A stretch of 64,000 nt of DNA from Utricularia gibba (lineage: Eukaryota > Streptophyta > Magnoliopsida > Lamiales > Lentibulariaceae), in the NCBI GenBank assembly GCA_002189035.1, contig NEEC01000008.1, positions 434,001 through 498,000 on the forward strand. Reading direction: 5' to 3'. The notes below the pieces were generated by a model that was given only the letters and a program-made list of their open reading frames with translations, ran no database searches and had not been told where the DNA came from. Shown one piece after another: positions 13,605 to 25,365 of this stretch (position 1 is its first letter; each line of letters opens with the position of its first letter). Position numbers and translations under genes: made by a program.

Positions 13605-16600
13605 AAGACCCAAAAAGTTGGAGTTGTAGGATTGATGGTTAACCGTTGTGAAGGATGTCAGTACAACAGCAGGTTTTCGAGACAAGGGTTTTGCAATTTT
13701 GTTAAATAATAATAATTTAAATTAATTAATAAAAAGGGTTTTTTAGTCTTAGTTAGGACTAAATCATAGATTTAGTCCCAACCTTCTAATAGTACTCTTT
13801 GAGCAATGCAGCACAAGTCGGCAACACAAATCTCAAGGAGCCGGATATGAACAGTGTAGTGGAACAGGATGAGGCAAAAGTTTGAAAAGAATAACACAAA
13901 ATCCAAAGAGATGAAAAAGGAGGATTTTGAAAAAAAAGGGGATAAGATGGAAAGAGAAAAAAATTTTCCCCATTGGAGACATACGACACAGCTTTCTGAA
14001 GATTTCTTCTGGGAGAAAGAAGGAAGGGGGACGATAACCTAGAAGAACCAATTTCTTTTTAAAGATTTTCTTTCATTCTTGATAAATACTGTTTCTAGTT
14101 GAAACTAGTTTTAGTTTTACTGCGTGAACCATTTGTCTTTTCTATTTCTATTATCCACTATTTGTTGTGAGTGAAACCAGAATGTTGCTTAGGATAAGTT
14201 ATGAAAATGTTTTCCTTTCCCTTGTTATGAGTGGCTAAGTGCTTAGAGGGATGCCTTGGGACCAAAGGGGTATAATATGATAATCAATTATTTGACCTTA
14301 TTAACCATAGATCACACCACTTCCTTAACAAATTAGGATAGATCTAGTAGGAGGAAGTAGTGAAACCCATATTAACAATCCTAATTAGAAGCAAACCAAA
14401 GATTAGGGGGAAAACAAAAGTCCAGGTAGACCTAGACTTTGTCTATCTCTAAAATGCATTCTAATACATAAATCTATTTGTTCTTCATCATAATAATTAA
14501 GTGGAATACTTGTATCAATGTTGTATGTCCACATAAATAACTCAGTATTTGGACAAATTTGATTTATATATACTTCATCATTCATCAATTCGTCTTGTTG
14601 TTCCAATATTTCATTGAAGTTAGGTATTTTTTCTCTTCATTCATACTAATCTCTTCATCAGCATATATATTATCAGGGATATCTATATTCGTTTGATTTA
14701 AATTTTCATCTCCATAGACACCAGTTGTACCCTTATCGCAACAATAATTTGTATAATTCTCAAAAACATAAAAAGATGAATGTGAAATATAATCTAAAAT
14801 AAAAAAAACTACAATAAGCACATTAGAAATTTAAATTTATGTCAAGAAAAAGTATTTAATTAATAATTATAATAGTTCAAAAAAGAATCAACATAATTCA
14901 AAAAAAAATGTAGTATTTAATTGGATAATTATAGATATACGAAACATTAATATATTAACACGTGAAATTGAAATATAACAAAAATAATGCAATAAAGAAT
15001 TAAAATATAATATGTCATACTAAAATATAAAAAATTATTTTTTATTAAATATTGAAAAGTCAAATGCATATATATGAATATATCTCTATAATTAGTAAAT
15101 TCTTTGTATTGGTTGTATTCTTAAAAAGGATTATAATCATTAGGATGATAAGATTGTTGGGTAGTTATTTTCCTATCTTCTTATATGTTTTTGACTTCAT
15201 GATATATATATATATAAATATTTTAAAATTTGAAAGTTAACAATAAATATAATTCTAAAAAAAGAATACTTAACTCCAATAATTGTAGTTCTTCTATCAT
15301 CAGCATTCCTTAAAATATACATGTCAATCTCAAATGATGAATTATTTGGATTAAAAAGAAATTGTATTGGTTCTTTGTCAGAAATATTAATATAGCTTGC
15401 AATTATGATACTTTTATCATTGAAGTTATTAATCAATTAAATATAATAAATATTAATCATTATTCTAATTTCATTCTCAATAATGTTTAACAAATTTTTC
15501 AAAGAAATTGTCCATTTCACTAATACAATCTTTAGGTAATCTCGATCATAACTCACATATCTATTTACAAAGGCCATGGGATAAAGATGTAGTAGATTTT
15601 TGTGATTGTAAGAAAATATAAAGTTAGATAATAATGCTCTCATCTTCTATCATTATATAAGTAATTTAAAAAATATATTAATTATTTATTTCATTAAAAA
15701 TGAGAATTATTAGTGACACTAGCATGATGAAAATTAATTATTTTAGTCTAACAAATCTGAAAAAATAAAATTATATTTTTTATTTTTATTATCTTATACA
15801 TGTTGTGGATAATATCTCATTTCTTAATATATATTATATATTTTTATTTTTATCTTACAAAGTGATTTTTTTATTACTCATATTGTATAAAAAACACTTT
15901 TATCAAATAGAGTAAAATACATACATGAATTTAAATATAAGTTATTTTACAAAATGTTGATATGAATAGAATAAATTAAATAAAAGTTTAAGTGAAAAAA
16001 AGAACAAGGATTTAATTTTTATCAAGTGTGGGTCAATCAAAGCATGAATAAGCATATAATGTAATGATGAAACAACTTATGTTAGAAGAATGGGTTTTCA
16101 GTATAGCTATTAACACCCGTTTTTCTTAATTTCTGATACATTTAATTCTATTTAGAGGTCAAAAGTAGAGGAAATAAATTTATTTTTTAATTGAATAATG
16201 ATATAGATAATTTTAATGTTAAATATTAAAGAGAAATGGAAAATATAAATTTAAATTTCAAACTTTAAATCATTAAATTTTAAATTTTAAAACTTAAATC
16301 GAAAACAAAAAACTAAATACTAAATATCAAATCTTATTAAAATTGAAATCTTACATTTTAAATTCAAATTATATTCTTAAAAATATTAATGTAAGAAAAA
16401 AATGCAACTAACAATTTTGTTAAGAATATAAATATGAAAATCATAAAATGAGGTAAAATACAAAAAGATCTAATTTTTTGATAATTAAAAAAATATTTAC
16501 ATAGGTAGCATAAATTACAAAGGAAATAAAAAAGTTGGGGTATTTGTCACATTTGCCTCACACACCGCACGTTTAATGCCCATGGGAAAAAATCAGGACA

Positions 16601-17132
16601 CTTTTGATTGGCCAATGATTTGCAAAACATAAGTCAAAACACAATGTTTCTGTACCATTCATCCTACAGAAAAATATCATGCGGTGATGACAATATCATA
16701 TGCTAAGAACCTATGACTTTTTGCACCCCACTAGCATTGATTTACCTCATCATCACCTCCTCCCCAGCGGTGCATTGAGTCTCCCTATCTTTAAGTTTGG
16801 ACCTTTGTATGAAAAGGAGTTAGCCAATGGTAGATTTCTATCAATTATGCCTCATAGATAAAGCAATCGAAACACCCATAGGTCCAACCGACATAAATCT
16901 CGTGAGCACTTGTGTTACCGTTGGTAGAGGGGTCCAATCATGGTACCCATTTCAATGCCACCCTCATGGGCTCTAGACTTCCACTATCCCGATTCGACTG
17001 TTGAGTAGACTTCCACTATCCTGATTTGGAGAGGCATGCATGTGTAGGAAGTGTGCATCGGGGTGCTGACATGCCAAGGAGTCCGGGAAGGGCACGTATG
17101 GTATGGGTTAGGTTGAGTGTCTCGAGTGACTA
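13605..17132. other. AT-rich spacer with unrecognised small frames
   Basis: Mostly AT-rich sequence. Minus-strand open frames at 14403-14821 and 15197-15643 are short, AT-biased and match no family I recognise. From about 16.9 kb composition shifts to a GC-richer older repeat that continues on the other side of the Athila insertion, at 28246. Confidence 0.5.
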
Positions 17133-18437
17133 TGTTGCGTGTCGTTTCTTCAACAAATTTTAAATATTTTAAAACGTAAAACACTAGAAAGCGTAGTACG
17201 AGTATCGATCTCAGGGAGTTGTTTTTCGTGAAAAGTGTTTGCAAGCAACTTCTACAAAATGTCACGATTTTGTAAAAGGGGGTTTTTAAGATTCAAAAAT
17301 GAAAGATACAATCTAAGTAATGGGCCTTGACTACGGGACGCAGTTCCTGGGAATAAGACTCTATCTCCTTCCTTTGTCCGTCCTTGCCTCAGTTTTCACT
17401 GATTTCTTCTGAATAGCTGGTTATAGGAGCAAGGAATAGCCTACTCTCCCTTATACTCTGATTGACAAGGAGGCACGTGAATAGCCTCATGTGATTCCCC
17501 TTGGACGATTAGGAAGACAAGAGGATTGCCTTCGATTGCCTTCAAAACCGAATTGTGTGCGTGTGCCCAGCTGTTGCCAATGGCCAGTGGCAGGTTCGAG
17601 GTCACAACCTGTCCACTGTCGCGGTACTTAGGCCACAAACAATCTGCTACTTCTCTCGAACCAGCAGGGTTGGAGTTGGTGCTCTTCACCTTGATCTTCA
17701 CCAAAATCCGCGAGAAGTGGCCTGCTACTCATGGACCTTGACTAAGAGTCGTTACAGAAAGACTATAACAAGACGCGTGGAAGTAAGCGGAATCCGAATG
17801 GAATTCAGTGAAGAACCGAGTGTATTGCTCAGGACTTGGAAGGAAACTTCATCTACTTCCCAGAAACTAAAGGTTTTAGCCCGAAAGGGCCATGGAAAAC
17901 AGAAACGAAAGGAAACTAAGTGTTCTTCCTCCTTGAGGGGAGGAAGAACTCAAAAGTTTTAAGTACAAGGGAAAATGTTCAAAAGTCCTCAACTAAGTGT
18001 TCTAAGTGGCTTTTATATGACTTCCCACGTGCATTAACTCCTTTGGGTCCCCTTCCCATCATTCCTTCTGTCTTGCGTGCGCCAACAGACTTTCTTTGCG
18101 TGCAAGTTTGCGCCCAATAATTGCTGCAGACTCTGACATGCCGTAAGTCATGGATCTTAACCAGTGTCAGTCTTCCGCCCACAATCATTCCAACTTGCGT
18201 ACAAGGCACGGAAACTCATAGTTTGATCACCTGCAATACTCCTGCAACACTCCTGACAGTCTCCTGACATGCCTCGGTCAAAGTGTGAGAAAAAAATGCA
18301 TAAAATATACACAAAATGGGAAAATAGGAATTTTCTAGTAAAAATCAAATACTTAATAATAAGACTCATAATTGGACGACTTAGCACTTAATTAATACAA
18401 TAATACCTAAATAATAACTAGAAAATGACACTTAACA
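17133..18437 (-). repeat. 3' LTR of the Athila-type element
   Basis: Lies at the left in plus coordinates because the element is transcribed leftward. 1305 bp against 1295 bp for its partner. The main length difference is a duplicated 'CTGCAACACTC' phrase near 18232-18252. Open frames within it on the plus strand recur in the other LTR and are not genes. Confidence 0.93.
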
Positions 18438-18452
18438 TATTCCCCCACACTT
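18438..18452 (-). promoter_or_regulatory. Polypurine tract of the Athila-type element
   Basis: Immediately inside the 3' LTR the minus strand reads AAGTGTGGGGGAATA. This is the purine-rich primer for plus-strand DNA synthesis in LTR retrotransposons and fixes the inner LTR boundary. Confidence 0.85.
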
Positions 18453-19288
18453 AAATCATGCTTGTCCTCAAGTATGAAAATCATAGCAGTCCACGAAAAA
18501 GGGCAGAACCTAAGTCATGATGCATTACTAAGGTATACTCATTTCTAGAGCAGGTATTTACTCCAATTCTTTTCCTATCCTTCAATCAAATCAAGGCAAG
18601 CCACTCAAGTTCACATGTATCAAAATAAGATTTAACCAATGACTACTTATACACTAACAATATCAAGGTAGAAGCAGCAAAGAACATACATTATAGTGAC
18701 TCAAGACCTTTTTTTTTTCTTTTTTTTTTTTTGTTAGAGGTCCCCGCTTTGGGGAAGAATATTTGGATTACAAAACCTCATGTGTGGTGTTAACCACGGT
18801 TTCGCCAAACATCCTTACCTTTGGCACCCCTATTTTTTTCTCTCTCTCTTTTTTTTTTTCGGTCTGGTCACTATAGAAGCAGCAAAAGTTTATTCACAAC
18901 ATAATATATACAAGGACTGAAAATGTAATCATAGCCATGGTGTAATCTTTCCTAAAACATGTAACAAAAGCTTGATATCTAGGAAGAAAAATAATTGGAG
19001 TATTTTCCTAGCAGCAAGGAATTCATGAACCTAAGCATAATCAATTCTGAAAATTCTAGCCTTATTCGTGGGAGCAAATGTACTTGAGGAGCATAGTGGG
19101 GATTTTTCACAAACAAAAACAAAAAGGAAAATCAAAACATGGAGCACGAAAACAGAAAAAAAATTCAACAAAGTTTCACATATACGTCCTAATGCCCAGA
19201 AAATACTAGAAAATAAAAAGAAACATAAACTCCTCCCCCACACTTAATTTTGAGGATGTCCTCATCATCAAGTGCAGCGGAGGGTACC
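18453..19288 (-). other. Non-coding 3' region of the Athila-type element with a second polypurine tract
   Basis: About 0.8 kb between the last frame and the 3' LTR contains no supported gene. It has long T runs (18708-18733, 18833-18860). A second copy of the polypurine motif, minus strand AAGTGTGGGGGAGGA, lies at 19233-19247, followed by wording similar to that next to the true tract. Confidence 0.6.
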
Positions 19289-20325
19289 TTAATTATGGGG
19301 CATGCGGTAGTGTGAAGCAGTAGCCATAAGAGTGTCCAGCTTCGTGGAAAGCGCAGAAACTTGTGCCTGGAGACTCTGAATAGCTAGCAGCAAGGTGTGC
19401 TTGGTGGGGCTGGAGGGTGCAGTGCTCAAAGGAATGTCTGTTGGCGTACTATATGGATTCACAATGGAAGGAGGCATAGAAGTAATGGTACTTTTGGTAC
19501 CCGCTTGAACAAAAACGGCCTTCCCCTCAACCTCCTTCAGGTAGCTGCAAGAAAACAGGTCATCTAAATCTAGATAACGGAGATGATTATCTACCTGAGG
19601 GGTCTGTTTTTCCAGGTTCACTTTCAAGTGTTGGGCAAGCTTGGTGATGAGTGAAGCAAATGGGAGCACTCTTTCATTCTTGGCGGTGATGGAATGCATT
19701 TGAGTTGCAATCCACCATCCCAAGTTGATGGGGAGCTTCTTCATCATCGCCCACAGAAAGAACACGATCACCTTGGCAATGATGCTGGTGCCTTGTTGGG
19801 TTGCGCTGTAACAGCCTCCCAAATACCTGTTCAACACTAAAAGAGCAGGGGCCCTCAAGTAATGGGCCTTGAGTTTGCGTACAGAATATGGGGCTCACAG
19901 ACAGACATTGAAGCATATGCATTCAGCACATTAAAATGTTCAGGATAATCACAGAAGGCTTGGAGGTAACGAGTAGTGGCTAAATCAGATTCAGAAACGA
20001 AGCCTAAAGCCACATTAAAATCATTGATAGACATACGAAAATTTTTGCCTGCAAGGCGGAAAGAAATCAAATTTTCAGCAAGGGGATTTCCAGCCACATC
20101 CTCAAACACAAAAGTAGTGTAAAATTCAAAAACAAGTTTGAGGTAAACTGGAAGACTAATTTCAAAAAATTGTCGCCACTCAGCAGAAGCATCAAATAAG
20201 CGATTAATATCAGCAAGTAGATTCAAATGCACCAAAGTAGGCGTATGCAACTTAAAATCAAAAAAAATTCTGCGCGACGTCAAGAGATTAAATAGAAGTT
20301 GAGCATTCTTATCTGAAAATTTCAC
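19289..20325 (-). CDS. Post-pol protein of Athila-type element, 'putative plant transposon' domain
   Basis: Two overlapping frames (20325-19855 and 19858-19289) form one protein if joined. The N-terminal part has a 'FKLHTPTL' strand, 'YLKLVFEFYTTF', and 'RLAGKNFRMSINDFNVALGF'. The C-terminal part has 'KLPINLGWWIATQM' and 'LPFASLITKLAQHL'. This layout resembles the Pfam 'putative plant transposon protein' family (PF20167) found downstream of pol in Athila elements, at the place called env-like. A Ser/Thr/Pro-rich linker and a short helical tail follow. I see no convincing transmembrane pair, so the env label is not supported here. Function unknown. Confidence 0.6.
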
Positions 20326-20459
20326 AGTGTTTTTCAGCTGAGTTCAAGCAGGGGACTCCAGTGCTCGATCTCGCCAGAATTTTGTGCGACCGCGCTGTCC
20401 TTTACCTCGCTGTGTGGGCTGAGTTGCTTCATCTACATCCTGTTCTCCGGGAAGGAACT

Positions 20460-20972
20460 CTAGGCATGGCCTTTTATTAGCGGCACGCTCCATTTCAGAG
20501 ATCCAAAGATCGACCTCTTCGTCGATGTTGATCTCTTCAGGGGAATCTTCGTCCTGTGCTGGAGAAGGGGATGAGTGAATAATAGGAATTTCTTTTTCCG
20601 TACCTTTTTCTCTAGCAAGTTCTTCCGGTTGTATGGGCTGCGGGCTCTCGGGAGCAGAAATTGCTGCTGGGAATTTGGTTCTGAGGACTCAAGTGTGTCG
20701 GCAGCAACAATAGCGGCAACAGGGACTGGGTACCACTCCAGGTACAGCACCGGAGACACAATGGTAAGAGGCATGGCTTCAATCGGAACAGACTCCGTCG
20801 CAGCACCTAGAGATGGCTCATGAGCAGTGGGAACAGAAGCGTCTGCTGGGTTGTTGGTGCGGCGACGCTGGCTCCTTCTGGATGGTCCAGCAGCAGCAGG
20901 TTGACGCTTTCGAGTTGCTGCCTTAGCAGCACTTGTGCTTCGGGTAACCGGAGATGTGGGGCGTCCAAACAT
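20460..20972 (-). CDS. N-terminal basic/Pro-rich segment of the Athila post-pol frame
   Basis: Starts MFGRPTSPVTRSTS and is rich in Arg, Ala, Ser and Pro with a basic stretch 'RRSQRRRTNN'. The later part becomes low-quality after a probable frame change near 20640. It lies between integrase and the transposon-domain frame on the same strand and is probably the start of that same protein. No catalytic motif is visible. Confidence 0.45.
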   Translation of the reverse strand: MFGRPTSPVTRSTSAAKAATRKRQPAAAGPSRRSQRRRTNNPADASVPTAHEPSLGAATESVPIEAMPLTIVSPVLYLEWYPVPVAAIVAADTLESSEPNSQQQFLLPRARSPYNRKNLLEKKVRKKKFLLFTHPLLQHRTKIPLKRSTSTKRSIFGSLKWSVPLIKGHA

Positions 20973-21262
20973 GGTGGGTCGGAAAATCAGAGAATTTCAG
21001 GCGAGAGAAGGAAGAATTGAAGCGTAGGCACAATAGTGAAGTGGGGTAACGGTTAGTAAAAATAGGAATGCCAAAAGAGAAAAAGGGAGATTGAGTGTAG
21101 AAACAGTTAAGGGAATAAGTGGTGGCGTGGGGCAGGTGAAAGTAAAGTCACTTGGAGTAGTGGGTGATAAAAACGAGGAAATAATAACGGTTACGAAATT
21201 AAAGTCATGGGTTGCCTCCCATGCAGCGCCAATTTACAGTCATTGGCCGACTGTGACACCTG

Positions 21263-22690
21263 TTAATGGCCCTCGACTAGCAGTAAGCTGCACACACTGT
21301 GCGGCTTAAACTTCTCATAAAATGGCTTCAATCGGTGTCCATTCACCTTAATGCTTTTCCCTGTCTCAAATGAGCGAATAATAACAGCACCAGAGGGAAA
21401 AACATTCACAACTTCATAAGGTCCAAACCACTTAGAACGCAATTTACCGGAAAGAGTTTCAAGGTAGTATCAAATAAGAGAACTTTTTGACCTACAAAAA
21501 ATTGCTTCCCATGTAACTTACTGTCATGGTAGCGTTTTACCTTTTCCTTGTGCAGGAGCTGGTTAGTGTAGGCATTGAGGCGAATTTCATCCAGCTCATT
21601 TAGGTCTAAAAGTCTGTTCTCCCCAGCTTGATCACTAGTCAGGTTGCATGACTTGACGGCCCAGTATGCCCTGTGATGCAATTCAAAAGGTAGATGACAT
21701 GTCTTACCATAGATCATTCGGTATGGAGACATTCCTATAGGATTCTTGTAAGCTGTATGGTATGCCCATAGTGCATCATTGAGCCTTGAGCTCCAATCTC
21801 GCCTATTTGGGTTCACGGTACGCTCCAAGATCCTTTTCACCTCTCTATTTGATATTTCCGCCATGCCATTTGTTTGCGGATGCCTAGCTGTGGACAGGCG
21901 GTGGTTGACTCCATATTTGGCCAATGCACTCTTGATGGCATGATTCACGAAATGGGTGCCACGATCTGAAATAATGATCTTGGGATGTCCAAACCTAGGG
22001 AACAAAATATTAGTCAAGAAATTACCCACGGTTTTGGCATCATCCCTTTCACAAGCAATGGCCTCCACCCATTTAGAAACATAATCAACAGCAAGAAGTA
22101 TGTAGAGCTTCCCTTGAGAAGGCGGAAATGGTCCCATGAAGTCAATGCCCCATGCATCAAAGATCTCACACATGATAATGGGTTGAAGGGGCATTTGATC
22201 CTTGTATCCCAAATTTCCTCCTCTTTGACAATTTGGGCATGCCTTGCAATGAAGGTAGGCATCCTTGAATATGGTAGGCCAATAAAATCCAGCCTCCAGA
22301 ACCTTCTTTGCAGTAACTTTTGCACCAAAATGTCCATCGCAAGGTAGCTCATGGCAATGTGAAAGAATAGAGTGCACTTCATCTTGGGGGATGCATCTCC
22401 TAATAATCTGATCAGTTCCGATTTTCCAGAGGTATGGATCATCCCAGATGAAATTCAGGCTATCACTCCTCAATTTCTCCTTCTGGTAGTGCTGGAAATC
22501 TGCAGGAAACTGTCCAGTCACTAAAAAATTAACAATGTCAGCGTACCAGGGACTCTCGTCATGAATCATGAATAAGTGTTCGTCCGGGAAACTGTCATCG
22601 ATAAGACTTGATTTTTCTCCAGAAGTGATGCGGCTGAGATGTCTGCAACTAAATTCTCGCATCCTTTCTTGTCCTTGATCTCCAAATCAA
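21263..22690 (-). CDS. Athila-type integrase
   Basis: Inserts retrotransposon cDNA into the genome. Zinc-binding HHCC: '[12 protein letters not shown]' then '[11 protein letters not shown]'. The catalytic core carries DDE residues in '[13 protein letters not shown]', '[11 protein letters not shown]' and '[12 protein letters not shown]'. The main frame runs 22662-21406. A break near 21447 (one G short) moves the C-terminal GPY/F-like part '[11 protein letters not shown]' into another frame, which ends at 21263. Another break near 22638 separates it from RNase H. Confidence 0.88.
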
Positions 22691-22756
22691 ATTCTTGAAG
22701 CAATAAGATCCATCTTATGAGTCTAGGCTTCGAATCCTTCTTGGTGAGGAGATATT

Positions 22757-24160
22757 TCAGGCGGCATGGTCTGAATAGACTATGACTTTGGCTCCTAGCA
22801 AATAAGATCGAAATTTTTCCAAGGCAAACACAATGGCCAGCAGCTCCTTTTCTGTAGTGGTGTAGCTCTTTTGGGCATCATCAAGGCACTTGAACGCATA
22901 GTGGATAACATGGGATTGTTTATCCACCTTTTGTCCCAAAACCGCACCTAGAGCTACATCACTTGCATCACACATTAGTTCAAATGGTAGGCTCCAATTT
23001 GGAGCCTGAATAATGGGAGCGGAAACAAGCTTCTCTTTCAAAACATCAAAGGCGTTCATGCATTTTTCATCAAAATGAAACTCAACATCTTTATGCAATA
23101 AGGCACATAGAGGAGATGCAATTTTTGAAAAATCTTGAATAAACCTACGATAAAATCCAGCATGTCCAAGGAAAGAACGTACATCTCTCACACAAGTAGG
23201 ATAAGGTAATTTTTGGATTACCTCAATTTTGGCCTTGTCAACCTCAATTTCCTTTTGGGAAACAACATGTCCTAAAATGATACCTTGTTCTACCATGAAA
23301 TGACATTTCTCATAAATCAAAACAAGGTTAGTCTCTACACAACGTTTCAGAATCAAAGACAAATTAGCAAGACATTCATCAAAGCTATTTCCATAAACCG
23401 TAAAGTCATCCATAAAAACCTCTATAATATTCTCAACATATTCAGAAAAAATACTAACCATGCATCTCTGAAATGTTGCTGGTGCATTGCAAAGTCCAAA
23501 AGGCATTTTATGGTAAGCAAAAGTTCCAAAAGGGCAAACGAAAACAACCTTAGATTGGTCCTCAAGAGCCACGGGTATTTGATGAAAACCGGAGTATCCA
23601 TCCAAGCAGCAATAATGACTCCTCCAGCAAGTCTTTCCAACATTTGGTCGATGAATGGAAGTGGGTAGTGGTCCTTCTTGGTGGCTGCGCTCAATTTTCG
23701 GTAATCTACGCACATTCGCCAGCCATTTTGCACTCTTGTAGGCAGGAGTTCCCCTTGGTCATTGGCCATGACTGTGATACCTGTTTTCTTCGGGACAACC
23801 TGCACAGGGCTAACCCACTCACTATCAGAAATATGATAGATTATACCTGCAGCCAATAACTTCAGAATCTCCTTCTTGACCACTTCAATCATAGGTGGAT
23901 TCAATCTCCTCTGGGGTTGGCGAATTGGCTTTGTTCCCTCCTCCAAATAGATGCGGTGAGTGCATATGGAGGGGCTTATTCCTTTGATATCCACCAATGT
24001 CCACCCAATTGCCTGTTTGTGCTCCTGGAGCACACTCCTGAGTTTTTCCTCCTGTTCCAGGGTTAGTGTACTAGAGATAATAACAGGTAAAGTCTCATTT
24101 TCGCCCAGAAATAAATATTTCAAATGTTTAGGCAGTGTTTTTAACTCTAGTAATGGGCAT
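22757..24160 (-). CDS. Athila-type reverse transcriptase and RNase H
   Basis: RT is spread over two frames, 24123-23620 and 23713-22757, split near 23620 by a one-base change. Motifs in order: '[29 protein letters not shown]', given here only by its ends '[11 protein letters not shown]' and 'LPFIDQML'; '[10 protein letters not shown]'; '[16 protein letters not shown]'; the active site '[10 protein letters not shown]'; and the thumb '[11 protein letters not shown]'. RNase H follows with '[16 protein letters not shown]', '[18 protein letters not shown]' and 'IVYSDHAA'. A break near 22760 (one C short) separates it from the linker to integrase. Catalytic residues are all retained. Confidence 0.9.
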
Positions 24161-24202
24161 GAATAACGGAAGGAATCAGCAGTTTCTCAGGCATTTCTAA
24201 AC

Positions 24203-25332
24203 TCAGAAAAGCAACGTCAGAAAATTCAGTTTTTCAGGAAAATAATCAAGATAATTTAAAAGTTCGGAATCAGAAAAAGAAATACGATCAGAATCAAAGT
24301 TTTCAGTAAGACATTTGAGCAAGGGATCTTGCTCATGGACCATCGCTAAGTGTTCTACATCTGCGTCAGATGTAGATATTGAGCAAATCTCGTTAATCTG
24401 GTCCGGATATTGCATGGTTTTGTCCAGGCTAAAGTCCAGCACCTGTCCATCAAACTGTAGAGAAATCGTGCCGGCTTGGACATCAATTTTGGTGCCTGCA
24501 GTAGCCATAAACGGTCGTCCCAAATGATGGACTCCGAAATCATGGGATTTTCGCTCTCCATTGGAATAACTAAAAAGTCAGCAGGAAAAATCAAATTTTC
24601 AACATGCACAAACACATCATCAACTCTACCATCAGGCTTCACATGTGATCTATCAGCTAATTGACAAACAACACTAGTAGGCTCAAGTTTACCTAGCTTA
24701 GATGCAAGAGAAAGATAAAGAGATCTAGGCATAACATTAACCGATGCTCCTAAATCACACATGGCAACTGAAATTTTGGTTTCACCAATAGTAACAGGTA
24801 TGGAAAACATACCTAGATCCTTACACTTTCTTGGAAGCCTTCTCTGAATAATTGCTGAAATATTTTCAGTCAAGGGAATTACCTCTTCCACTTTTTCCTT
24901 CTTCTTGGGGTCACATAAATCCTTCAACATTTTCGCATATTTCGGCACTTGATCTATCATGTCCAGCAAGGGAATATTCACATTCACCTTCTTCATCACC
25001 TCCATGAATGCTTTCAGTCCACGTTTGTCCTTATTTTTCCTGCGAAGTCTCATAGGAAAAGGAGGTGGAATGACTAGAGACTTGGGTTGATCAACTTCTT
25101 TCGACTCCTCTTCCTTCACTTCTTTAGGTGGCGTTGGTACAGGAGTGTTCTGGACTGGAGAATCATCAGGATGCTCTAAAATAATCTCCTCATCCACGTC
25201 ATCATCGTCATCCAAGACTTCTAATTCTTTTTCGTCAGATCTGTCCACCTTAGTCATGAACCATGGGTAAGGTTCCGGTAGATCCTTCCCACTTCTTAAG
25301 GATATGGCGTTGATGTGCTCTGGGTTCTTCAC
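24203..25332 (-). CDS. Athila-type aspartic protease region
   Basis: Retropepsin that cleaves the polyprotein. The catalytic motif appears as 'AMCDLGASVNVMP', with 'DLGAS' in place of the usual 'DTGAS' or 'DSGAS', a variant common in Athila. An acidic proline-rich linker precedes it. Near 24522-24524 the frame shifts (T run one base short). The continuation 'LGRPFMATAGTKID' is the second half of the fold. The frame ends near 24203, shortly before RT. Confidence 0.82.
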
Positions 25333-25365
25333 TGGTTGGGATGGCAGTGCACCTTGCGTCTCCAG

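Noticed and set aside
17526-18120. Plus-strand open frames of up to 135 codons, repeated at 27309-27937
   Set aside because: They lie inside the Athila LTRs, occur in both copies, and have no family motif; they are LTR sequence, not genes.
19289-20325. Considered as an infectious-virus envelope gene
   Set aside because: No signal peptide, membrane pair or cleavage motif seen; it matches a plant transposon protein family instead.
21985-24166. Plus-strand frames of 70-127 codons opposite the Athila pol gene
   Set aside because: Antisense shadows of RT and integrase with no motif of their own.
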